The translations under genes and the position numbers were made by a program. From assembly GCF_901709675.1 (NCBI RefSeq), contig NC_051094.1, positions 2,580,501-2,644,500 on the forward strand: DNA of 64,000 nucleotides. Direction: 5' to 3'. Shown piece after piece: positions 50,319 to 62,092 of the stretch; positions within the stretch are counted from its first letter, which is position 1; each line of letters starts with the position of its first letter. Under the pieces are notes generated by a model. That model saw nothing but the letters and a program-made list of their open reading frames with translations, was not told the DNA's origin and did not search any database. This DNA is from Syngnathus acus (taxonomy: Eukaryota > Chordata > Actinopteri > Syngnathiformes > Syngnathidae).

Positions 50319-51538
50319 GTAAGCATATTTTTGTGCAGAACGCATACATTCGTTAATTTATACTTTTTTTATTATTATTTAAAGCGTCCAGCCGGAACCA
50401 GGTCCTTGATTTAGTCCTATTAAGACACTAAATAATGCATTATATGCGTAAATGGACGGATTTGAACTGGAGCAGCTGGCTAACGTAGCTATGATGCTAA
50501 ATGGTTAGCCAGTAAATAAAAGTAAACGGCCAATTTGCAGTTGTGTTTTAACCGTGACCGATCCATTGATAATTGCCACCTTGTAACTCGTCGTCACTTA
50601 TTATCATGGATTATATATATATCTAACTTGATTTTTCTCGTCTGGGTTGCATGTGTTCTGGTGCCACGTAGATGCAATGGTCCCATTGAGGACGCTTCCA
50701 TCACATCACTTGGCACCGTAGTGCCTCATTTGAATCAATCAAATGGTCAATTGCATGTGCTGACACAAAAACAAGTTCCTAGAATAACATCACTTGAACC
50801 TGACACTTTTAATACAGTAACTATTGATGTGCAAGCAGCAGGTCAAGTTCAAATTTCTCACCCACTCCTTATAGATGGAAATTGAATGCATTGGTAACCG
50901 AGGAAAAGAAGTCTTGTGTTGCTGCAGCTCACCTTTGTGGCATGTGTTCCAACACATTTAGAACTGAATGATGTTTAAATGTCTTCATTTTGCAGTCAGC
51001 CATTTTCAACTTCCAGTCACTGCTCACGGTGATTCTTCTCCTGATATGTACGTGTGCCTACGTCAGAGCGCTGGCTCCCAGCCTGCTGGACAAGAATAAG
51101 AGCGGGTACGTGTGCTTCATTTGCAGCTTTAACAATCTGTAGACTACAGCTTGATGTTTACGTCCAGTAGCAGTGCATGAATCAGCCTCCAAGTTTGGTG
51201 GCATTATCTTTGTGTTCACTGGACTTTCCGGAAACCATTTGTTGTAAGACAAATATTTAATATGTCTTTGTACTATTAAATTCCGATTATCTCCCGCATG
51301 CGTTCTCTCTCAAGGCCTCTTTTCCGGTATCTTTGTACTGGTTGCACAGTGAAAATGTGACTTTATCTTTCAGGCTTCTGGGGATCTTCTGGAAATGTGC
51401 GAGAATAGGTGAGAGAATATTTGTCAGATTTAAGTGGAGTGATCTTGATATGATTCCTGTGCTTCAGGTGAACGGAAGAGTCCTTGGGTGGCCTGCTGCT
51501 GTCTCATCATGGCATTTAGTATACTGTTCCTACAGTAG
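50316..51538 (+). CDS. tmem167a: Transmembrane protein 167A / Kish-A (tmem167a), whole gene
   Basis: Four exons, 50316-50318, 50996-51105, 51374-51408 and 51468-51538, join to 219 nt or 72 aa, exactly the length of human TMEM167A. The protein has an N-terminal hydrophobic segment ([15 protein letters not shown]), a short conserved loop ([13 protein letters not shown], then [17 protein letters not shown]) and a C-terminal hydrophobic segment ([14 protein letters not shown]). It belongs to the Kish family, small Golgi membrane proteins needed in the early constitutive secretory pathway. The first coding exon supplies only the ATG, with the intron directly after it. It lies head to head with xrcc4. 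Confidence 0.95.
50319..50995 (+). other. tmem167a intron 1
   Basis: A 677-bp intron. It includes an unexplained open stretch at about 50670-50885 (see findings). No RNA gene is seen. Confidence 0.6.
50996..51105 (+). CDS. tmem167a: tmem167a coding exon 2
   Basis: It follows acceptor TTTTGCAG and encodes [36 protein letters not shown]. Donor GTACGT, phase 2. Confidence 0.95.
51374..51408 (+). CDS. tmem167a: tmem167a coding exon 3
   Basis: A 35-nt exon after acceptor CTTTCAG, encoding [12 protein letters not shown]. Donor GTGAGA. Confidence 0.95.
51468..51538 (+). CDS. tmem167a: tmem167a coding exon 4 and stop
   Basis: It follows acceptor GCTTCAG and encodes [20 protein letters not shown], then FLQ and TAG. 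Confidence 0.95.
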
Positions 51539-52204
51539 GCATCCGAAATCGGACGAAGGAAAGGGCAATAACAAGAACATTGTGGACAATGACAGCGATT
51601 GTGGCAAGAACTCCAGTAGCTGTTGGAAACTGCCCTCGCTTTTTGCAGCCAGAAACCAGAGTATGTGCGGACATGCAGCTCTGGCCCTGTTCCATTCTTG
51701 TGGGTGGGACACCGTCCGGTTGAAAATCCATGTTTGTAAATCAATGTCTGTCATCAAATGTCTCAAACAGTTGCCAAAAAAAAAGTAGGGATTGAGTTTT
51801 CCTCATTTACATGTTTCATATCGTCCGGCAGCTTTTGTCGATGGGTTGGGCTTGAAGGTGTGTCTTTGATTAACGTCACCCCGCCCCACCCGTTGACGAT
51901 TGAAGAAATCACCGTATCTAATCCACGGAAGACTCGAGTGGACTATGGAGAATGATTCAAGTGTAAATCTCTCTTGCTCGTTGCAGTGAAGAGGAGCTTT
52001 GTGATAACCTCTCATGCGAGTTTCCTGTCGACACTCAAACGTGTCTCCGACTGTTAGCGGATAGCGACCACATCTTATGCTCATACTGTTCAAACAAATG
52101 AGATCCAACGCAGGAGAACAGCGTCATCATGAAATGGTCATTCCATGGAAAGTTGCTGTTTGTTTTTTTTTAATTTTCCAATGGCAATGTACTTAAGCAG
52201 ACAG

Positions 52205-52210
52205 AATAAA
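52205..52210 (+). terminator. tmem167a polyadenylation signal
   Basis: AATAAA lies about 670 bp past the tmem167a stop codon, followed by a GT- and T-rich stretch. Confidence 0.6.
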
Positions 52211-52225
52211 GTCGGGGCCACACAT

Positions 52226-53151
52226 TAGTTGTACCTTCTCTTTTTTTAAGCGTCCAGAGCAGCAAGCGCATTATATATATTTTCTTTTTGGCAGGCAAAT
52301 GACAATATACAGTGCACTAAACTCTTTCACTGCCAGACCAGTAAAAAATGCGTTGTTGACAACTATGGCCGCTAGTGGCAGTGACTGAGTTTTAAATATA
52401 GGCAAATAAAAGTTCAAGAAGATTTGAAATGTAATGTCCTAATCTATCGAGTATTGCCTTTACTTCCTTATTCGGTCTTAAAATTGCAGCATTCTTGCTT
52501 CAGTCAACTGCAAGTGAACTTTAAACAGATAACCAAAGATAAATCATTTCCGCTTGCCCGTGTCACGCCGAGGTCTAAATAAAGAGGACAACTTGTTGAC
52601 TCACTCACCTTCCGTAGTCTGCTACCTGCTGAGTGTCCGTATCCCGTCACCCCCTTCCGTGTTCCGTGCCTTGTTAGGGAGCCGTGTTGGCCCGCGTTCA
52701 TTTCAGGCCCTGCCAGGTCGAGTTCAAGTGATGCCTGCCGGCAAAGTCTCGATTTATCAGGCCGCCACACGGGCGCAGGAGAAGCGGGAAGCTCTCAGAC
52801 GTCTGTTTCTATCTTGGGTCAGCGGAGATACTCATGTCAAGGAAGCACCTTAATGTCTCTGTTGATGAAAGGGAAAAGATAAGGAAGTTTTCATCGGCCA
52901 ATGCTGGTGACACTAGCGAGACCAGCATAAAAACCTAACTAAACCACATATGGTGGATCCCATTTGGTTTCCAACATCTAGAGGTCTCTAGGTGCTTCTA
53001 ATTCCTCCCACATGAAAATATTTTGGGTGATGCTCAAAACACGTCTCTGGTCAAAGAAGGAGACACCCTGACTGACCACAATAGTGACCACAAAACTTAA
53101 AACGGCAAACCTGGATTTTTTTTTTTAGGACTCTGTATTTTGAGTGAATAT
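52226..53151. other. Intergenic sequence between tmem167a and the tandem array
   Basis: No gene is recognised. The segment 52550-52860 is unusually GC-rich for the region and has AATAAA at about 52577. It could be a retroelement remnant such as a solo LTR, but no ends or duplications were confirmed. Confidence 0.4.
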
Positions 53152-53678
53152 TTCTTCCAAAAAGAACCAAGTGTGCTTGCCTCAAAGAGTTTTTTTTTTT
53201 TTTTTGCCACTCCCTGTTGAAGTTTATTGTTAAATAAAACAAAGCAAAGAGAATTCCATGTGGGTCTAACCACACCGCATAACCTAACGAGTCACTCATC
53301 AAGAGAAAACATATTTTGCACAATACTCAGTTGTGCAATTTGTGCCCCTTTGATGCGTAATTGTGCGGCTTTTCCATGAGAAGTCACTTGACGTCAACAA
53401 CAGCATCATTAATATGCAGCAGAGACAATAAGCGGGGATTTCCAGCACTTTACAAGTAATGAAATGATTTAATGATGACGTTCGGGTTATAATTTTCTGC
53501 CAACATGTGTTAAAACTAATAACTGACCAGCCGACGAGCCTTTTACCGTTGTTGCTGATGCTTCAATTAAACACAAGGGGGCGGCGATGATCCGTTTTAC
53601 GATGCGCCCGAACTACTTATTAGATGTTAAAATAAAGGGGTCATTTGTCGGTTATTAATTAAAATTTGCACATAAATA

Positions 53679-53984
53679 TACACTACCGTTCAAAAGTTTG
53701 GGGTCACAAAATTGTTTGGGTGACCCCAAACTTTTGAACGGTAGTGTAAATATTATTATAATAAAATATTATGAATTAAATATTATAAATTATATCTTAT
53801 ATTTGTATAAGATTATATATAATCTATGAATATAAGTATACATATATATTATAAGATTTTTTACACAGAAGATTATATATATATAATCTATAAATAATTA
53901 TCTAAATAAATATATACACTACCGTTCAAAAGTTTGGGGTCACCCAAACAATTTTGTGACCCCAAACTTTTGAACGGTAGTGTA
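53679..53984. mobile_element. Element with nested palindromic ends (Tc1/mariner-like TIR), copy 1 of 4
   Basis: Two 70-bp blocks (53679-53748 and 53915-53984) each read TACACTACCGTTCAAAAGTT inward from both ends, so each is a near-perfect palindrome, and their centres (CAAAATTGTTTGGG and CCCAAACAATTTTG) are reverse complements. The end sequence resembles Tc1/mariner terminal repeats common in fish. The 166-bp core is almost pure A and T. There is no transposase. It recurs in array copies 2 to 4. Confidence 0.75.
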
Positions 53985-54501
53985 TATGTTTTCTGCCTAT
54001 TTATTTTTAACTTAGTATTAGAAAATTAAACAATACATGTAATACTTTAATAATTAAAAAAAAAAAAAAAAAAATTCTATTCAAATCAAAATGTTTTAAA
54101 TAAATTATGAAAATATAAAATACTATATTTTCCGCACCAGAAGGCGCACTTGAAAGCCTTTAATTTTCTCAAAAAACGAAGGTGCGCCTTTTAGTATGGT
54201 GCGCCTTTTGTGTGGACCAAATTTCACACATAGAGTACGTACCTTCGCCGCCTTAGGTAAATAAATACTCTCGTTTGTGTAAATCTGTAAAATTGGTAAA
54301 AAATAATTGCACTTCAAATAATTATTTTCAAAATATTCTCTAAAATACAAAGACATAAAAATATAGACTAATGCAATTTTTAAAACTGTGAATTTACTAT
54401 TTTATGATTTCATAATTATTGTTCTGTCATTTTGAGGATGAGCTTGAGGGGACAACACCAAAGGTTTTGCCTCAAAGTGGCCGCCCTGTTGGCCACCCTC
54501 T

Positions 54502-54762
54502 GTGTTTTGCCTCAAGGTGGGCCGGAATCTCACCCCGAGTAGCTTCGGCCACTACACCTGGATCGACTATGATGGTGACGACGACAGCCTGGAGAAGGCT
54601 TGCCACTGCTTGGCCATCATGAGGGACGAGCGGGATGCGTTGGAGCAGTTGTTGACCTTAACCAAAGACTTCCGCAAGTGTGTCAGTGTTCCGAACCAAT
54701 ACATACAAAAACACAGAGGAAACGGGCAACTCCTGTGGATATCGCACTTGTTCAACACATGA
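54502..54762 (+). other. Unrecognised coding-like segment, 86 codons, array copy 1
   Basis: From ATG to TGA this reads MFCLKVGRNLTPSSFGHYTW, then IDYDGDDDSLEKACHCLAIM, then RDERDALEQLLTLTKDF and a Lys/Gln-rich end. The composition is protein-like, with balanced GC and a helical acidic/leucine stretch, unlike the AT-rich DNA around it. I do not recognise the family. An exon beginning at GTGGGCCGG (after TTTTGCCTCAAG) is an alternative reading. There is no promoter or polyadenylation evidence. Copies at 56479-56739, 58457-58717 and 60420-60680 encode the same sequence. Confidence 0.35.
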
Positions 54763-55128
54763 GTTTTATTTTTTAATTTAATTTAATGTTTAATTAAAAA
54801 CATTAAAAGTTTAGACACGGGCCGAGTATTCCTTTCTTTATTTTACTGTAAGAAGATGAAGGCAGAATTACAAATAAAAATGTGGAACACACACACACAA
54901 GACTTTGTCAACAATATATCACCAGCTCTTCTCTCACACACACACGCACGCACGCACGCACGCACACACACACGCACGCACGCACGCACGCACGCACACA
55001 CACACGCACACACGCACACACGCACACACGCACACACGCACACACGCACGCACGCACGCACACACGCACGCGCGCGCGCACACACACGCACGCACGCACA
55101 CACACGCGCGCGCGCGCACACACGCACG

Positions 55129-57105
55129 TTCTTCCAAAAAGAACCAAGTGTGCTTGCCTCAAAGAGTTTTTTTTTTTTTTTTGCCACTCCCTGTTGAAGT
55201 TTATTGTTAAATAAAACAAAGCAAAGAGAATTCCATGTGGGTCTAACCACACCGCATAACCTAACGAGTCACTCATCAAGAGAAAACATATTTTGCACAA
55301 TACTCAGTTGTGCAATTTGTGCCCCTTTGATGCGTAATTGTGCGGCTTTTCCATGAGAAGTCACTTGACGTCAACAACAGCATCATTAATATGCAGCAGA
55401 GACAATAAGCGGGGATTTCCAGCACTTTACAAGTAATGAAATGATTTAATGATGACGTTCGGGTTATAATTTTCTGCCAACATGTGTTAAAACTAATAAC
55501 TGACCAGCCGACGAGCCTTTTACCGTTGTTGCTGATGCTTCAATTAAACACAAGGGGGCGGCGATGATCCGTTTTACGATGCGCCCGAACTACTTATTAG
55601 ATGTTAAAATAAAGGGGTCATTTGTCGGTTATTAATTAAAATTTGCACATAAATATACACTACCGTTCAAAAGTTTGGGGTCACAAAATTGTTTGGGTGA
55701 CCCCAAACTTTTGAACGGTAGTGTAAATATTATTATAATAAAATATTATGAATTAAATATTATAAATTATATCTTATATTTGTATAAGATTATATATAAT
55801 CTATGAATATAAGTATACATATATATTATAAGATTTTTTACACAGAAGATTATATATATATAATCTATAAATAATTATCTAAATAAATATATACACTACC
55901 GTTCAAAAGTTTGGGGTCACCCAAACAATTTTGTGACCCCAAACTTTTGAACGGTAGTGTATATGTTTTCTGCCTATTTATTTTTAACTTAGTATTAGAA
56001 AATTAAACAATACATGTAATACTTTAATAATTAAAAAAAAAAAAAAAAAAATTCTATTCAAATCAAAATGTTTTAAATAAATTATGAAAATATAAAATAC
56101 TATATTTTCCGCACCAGAAGGCGCACTTGAAAGCCTTTAATTTTCTCAAAAAACGAAGGTGCGCCTTTTAGTATGGTGCGCCTTTTGTGTGGACCAAATT
56201 TCACACATAGAGTACGTACCTTCGCCGCCTTAGGTAAATAAATACTCTCGTTTGTGTAAATCTGTAAAATTGGTAAAAAATAATTGCACTTCAAATAATT
56301 ATTTTCAAAATATTCTCTAAAATACAAAGACATAAAAATATAGACTAATGCAATTTTTAAAACTGTGAATTTACTATTTTATGATTTCATAATTATTGTT
56401 CTGTCATTTTGAGGATGAGCTTGAGGGGACAACACCAAAGGTTTTGCCTCAAAGTGGCCGCCCTGTTGGCCACCCTCTGTGTTTTGCCTCAAGGTGGGCC
56501 GGAATCTCACCCCGAGTAGCTTCGGCCACTACACCTGGATCGACTATGATGGTGACGACGACAGCCTGGAGAAGGCTTGCCACTGCTTGGCCATCATGAG
56601 GGACGAGCGGGATGCGTTGGAGCAGTTGTTGACCTTAACCAAAGACTTCCGCAAGTGTGTCAGTGTTCCGAACCAATACATACAAAAACACAGAGGAAAC
56701 GGGCAACTCCTGTGGATATCGCACTTGTTCAACACATGAGTTTTATTTTTTAATTTAATTTAATGTTTAATTAAAAACATTAAAAGTTTAGACACGGGCC
56801 GAGTATTCCTTTCTTTATTTTACTGTAAGAAGATGAAGGCAGAATTACAAATAAAAATGTGGAACACACACACACAAGACTTTGTCAACAATATATCACC
56901 AGCTCTTCTCTCACACACACACGCACGCACGCACGCACGCACACACACACGCACGCACGCACGCACGCACGCACACACACACGCACACACGCACACACGC
57001 ACACACGCACACACGCACACACGCACGCACGCACGCACACACGCACGCGCGCGCGCGCACACACGCACGCACGCACACACACGCGCGCGCGCGCACACAC
57101 GCACG
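55129..57105 (+). repeat. Tandem array copy 2
   Basis: Same unit of 1977 bp. By eye it differs from copy 1 only in homopolymer length and a small change in the CACG tract. Palindromes lie at 55656-55725 and 55892-55961, the coding-like block at 56396-56739 and the CACG tract at 56912-57105. Confidence 0.93.
56479..56739 (+). other. Unrecognised coding-like segment, array copy 2
   Basis: Same 86-codon reading as at 54502-54762, with no differences seen. Confidence 0.35.
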
Positions 57106-59075
57106 TTCTTCCAAAAAGAACCAAGTGTGCTTGCCTCAAAGAGTTTTTTTTTTTTTTTTTGCCACTCCCTGTTGAAGTTTATTGTTAAATAAAACAAAGC
57201 AAAGAGAATTCCATGTGGGTCTAACCACACCGCATAACCTAACGAGTCACTCATCAAGAGAAAACATATTTTGCACAATACTCAGTTGTGCAATTTGTGC
57301 CCCTTTGATGCGTAATTGTGCGGCTTTTCCATGAGAAGTCACTTGACGTCAACAACAGCATCATTAATATGCAGCAGAGACAATAAGCGGGGATTTCCAG
57401 CACTTTACAAGTAATGAAATGATTTAATGATGACGTTCGGGTTATAATTTTCTGCCAACATGTGTTAAAACTAATAACTGACCAGCCGACGAGCCTTTTA
57501 CCGTTGTTGCTGATGCTTCAATTAAACACAAGGGGGCGGCGATGATCCGTTTTACGATGCGCCCGAACTACTTATTAGATGTTAAAATAAAGGGGTCATT
57601 TGTCGGTTATTAATTAAAATTTGCACATAAATATACACTACCGTTCAAAAGTTTGGGGTCACAAAATTGTTTGGGTGACCCCAAACTTTTGAACGGTAGT
57701 GTAAATATTATTATAATAAAATATTATGAATTAAATATTATAAATTATATCTTATATTTGTATAAGATTATATATAATCTATGAATATAAGTATACATAT
57801 ATATTATAAGATTTTTTACACAGAAGATTATATATATATAATCTATAAATAATTATCTAAATAAATATATACACTACCGTTCAAAAGTTTGGGGTCACCC
57901 AAACAATTTTGTGACCCCAAACTTTTGAACGGTAGTGTATATGTTTTCTGCCTATTTATTTTTAACTTAGTATTAGAAAATTAAACAATACATGTAATAC
58001 TTTAATAATTAAAAAAAAAAAAAAAAAAATTCTATTCAAATCAAAATGTTTTAAATAAATTATGAAAATATAAAATACTATATTTTCCGCACCAGAAGGC
58101 GCACTTGAAAGCCTTTAATTTTCTCAAAAAACGAAGGTGCGCCTTTTAGTATGGTGCGCCTTTTGTGTGGACCAAATTTCACACATAGAGTACGTACCTT
58201 CGCCGCCTTAGGTAAATAAATACTCTCGTTTGTGTAAATCTGTAAAATTGGTAAAAAATAATTGCACTTCAAATAATTATTTTCAAAATATTCTCTAAAA
58301 TACAAAGACATAAAAATATAGACTAATGCAATTTTTAAAACTGTGAATTTACTATTTTATGATTTCATAATTATTGTTCTGTCATTTTGAGGATGAGCTT
58401 GAGGGGACAACACCAAAGGTTTTGCCTCAAAGTGGCCGCCCTGTTGGCCACCCTCTGTGTTTTGCCTCAAGGTGGGCCGGAATCTCACCCCGAGTAGCTT
58501 CGGCCACTACACCTGGATCGACTATGATGGTGACGACGACAGCCTGGAGAAGGCTTGCCACTGCTTGGCCATCATGAGGGACGAGCGGGATGCGTTGGAG
58601 CAGTTGTTGACCTTAACCAAAGACTTCCGCAAGTGTGTCAGTGTTCCGAACCAATACATACAAAAACACAGAGGAAACGGGCAACTCCTGTGGATATCGC
58701 ACTTGTTCAACACATGAGTTTTATTTTTTAATTTAATTTAATGTTTAATTAAAAACATTAAAAGTTTAGACACGGGCCGAGTATTCCTTTCTTTATTTTA
58801 CTGTAAGAAGATGAAGGCAGAATTACAAATAAAAATGTGGAACACACACACACAAGACTTTGTCAACAATATATCACCAGCTCTTCTCTCACACACACAC
58901 GCACGCACGCACACACACACGCACGCACGCACGCACGCACGCACACACACACGCACACACGCACACACGCACACACGCACACACGCACACACGCACGCAC
59001 GCACGCACACACGCACGCGCGCGCGCGCACACACGCACGCACGCACACACACGCGCGCGCGCGCACACACGCACG
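57106..59075 (+). repeat. Tandem array copy 3
   Basis: Same unit, 1970 bp, with a slightly shorter CACG tract (58890-59075). The coding-like block is at 58374-58717. Confidence 0.93.
58457..58717 (+). other. Unrecognised coding-like segment, array copy 3
   Basis: Same 86-codon reading as at 54502-54762, with no differences seen. Confidence 0.35.
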
Positions 59076-60419
59076 TTCTTCCAAAAAGAACCAAGTGTGC
59101 TTGCCTCAAAGAGTTTTTTTTTTTTTTTTGCCACTCCCTGTTGAAGTTTATTGTTAAATAAAACAAAGCAAAGAGAATTCCATGTGGGTCTAACCACACC
59201 GCATAACCTAACGAGTCACTCATCAAGAGAAAACATATTTTGCACAATACTCAGTTGTGCAATTTGTGCCCCTTTGATGCGTAATTGTGCGGCTTTTCCA
59301 TGAGAAGTCACTTGACGTCAACAACAGCATCATTAATATGCAGCAGAGACAATAAGCGGGGATTTCCAGCACTTTACAAGTAATGAAATGATTTAATGAT
59401 GACGTTCGGGTTATAATTTTCTGCCAACATGTGTTAAAACTAATAACTGACCAGCCGACGAGCCTTTTACCGTTGTTGCTGATGCTTCAATTAAACACAA
59501 GGGGGCGGCGATGATCCGTTTTACGATGCGCCCGAACTACTTATTAGATGTTAAAATAAAGGGGTCATTTGTCGGTTATTAATTAAAATTTGCACATAAA
59601 TATACACTACCGTTCAAAAGTTTGGGGTCACAAAATTGTTTGGGTGACCCCAAACTTTGAACGGTAGTGTAAATATTATTATAATAAAATATTATGAATT
59701 AAATATTATAAATTATATCTTATATTTGTATAAGATTATATATAATCTATGAATATAAGTATACATATATATTATAAGATTTTTTACACAGAAGATTATA
59801 TATATATAATCTATAAATAATTATCTAAATAAATATATACACTACCGTTCAAAAGTTTGGGGTCACCCAAACAATTTTGTGACCCCAAACTTTTGAACGG
59901 TAGTGTATATGTTTTCTGCCTATTTATTTTTAACTTAGTATTAGAAAATTAAACAATACATGTAATACTTTAATAATTAAAAAAAAAAAAAATTCTATTC
60001 AAATCAAAATGTTTTAAATAAATTATGAAAATATAAAATACTATATTTTCCGCACCAGAAGGCGCACTTGAAAGCCTTTAATTTTCTCAAAAAACGAAGG
60101 TGCGCCTTTTAGTATGGTGCGCCTTTTGTGTGGACCAAATTTCACACATAGAGTACGTACCTTCGCCGCCTTAGGTAAATAAATACTCTCGTTTGTGTAA
60201 ATCTGTAAAATTGGTAAAAAATAATTGCACTTCAAATAATTATTTTCAAAATATTCTCTAAAATACAAAGACATAAAAATATAGACTAATGCAATTTTTA
60301 AAACTGTGAATTTACTATTTTATGATTTCATAATTATTGTTCTGTCATTTTGAGGATGAGCTTGAGGGGACAACACCAAAGGTTTTGCCTCAAAGTGGCC
60401 GCCCTGTTGGCCACCCTCT

Positions 60420-60680
60420 GTGTTTTGCCTCAAGGTGGGCCGGAATCTCACCCCGAGTAGCTTCGGCCACTACACCTGGATCGACTATGATGGTGACGAC
60501 GACAGCCTGGAGAAGGCTTGCCACTGCTTGGCCATCATGAGGGACGAGCGGGATGCGTTGGAGCAGTTGTTGACCTTAACCAAAGACTTCCGCAAGTGTG
60601 TCAGTGTTCCGAACCAATACATACAAAAACACAGAGGAAACGGGCAACTCCTGTGGATATCGCACTTGTTCAACACATGA
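60420..60680 (+). other. Unrecognised coding-like segment, array copy 4
   Basis: Same 86-codon reading as at 54502-54762, with no differences seen, although neighbouring homopolymers differ. Confidence 0.35.
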
Positions 60681-61048
60681 GTTTTATTTTTAATTTAATT
60701 TAATGTTTAATTAAAAACATTAAAAGTTTAGACACGGGCCGAGTATTCCTTTCTTTATTTACTGTAAGAAGATGAAGGCAGAATTACAAATAAAAATGTG
60801 GAACACACACACACAAGACTTTGTCAACAATATATCACCAGCTCTTCTCTCACACACACACGCACGCACGCACGCACGCACACACACACGCACGCACGCA
60901 CGCACGCACGCACGCACACACGCACGCACACACGCACACACGCACACACGCACACACGCACACACGCACGCGCGCGCGCGCACACACGCACGCACACACA
61001 CACGCACGCGCGCGCGCGCGCACACGCACGCACGCACGCGCGCGCGCA

Positions 61049-62061
<1,013 letters not shown>

Positions 62062-62092
62062 TCAAATGGCCAAACTTCTCTTTCTGTCGGAC
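62062..62092 (-). CDS. BCH-domain gene, tentative last exon
   Basis: A good acceptor (TTTCCTGGTGTCTGTCAG) is followed by a short in-phase frame SDRKRSLAI and TGA. The phase fits the upstream exon, but no family motif supports it. Confidence 0.3.

Larger units (their letters stand above)
53152..55128 (+). repeat. Tandem array of about 1.97-kb units, copy 1
   Basis: The unit starts TTCTTCCAAAAAGAACCAAG and runs to a CACG/CA/CG tract ending ACGCACG. In order it holds a T run, about 450 bp of unique sequence, a pair of 70-bp palindromes (53679-53748 and 53915-53984) around an AT-rich core, a poly-A run, a GGCGCAC foldback fragment (about 54125-54215), a coding-like block (54419-54762) and the CACG tract (54935-55128). 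The left flank of this copy lacks a CACG tract, so the array begins here. Confidence 0.93.

Noticed and set aside
52504-52860. GC-rich 99-codon frame on the plus strand as a gene
   Set aside because: The opposite strand is also open and no family is recognised; a retroelement remnant is more likely.
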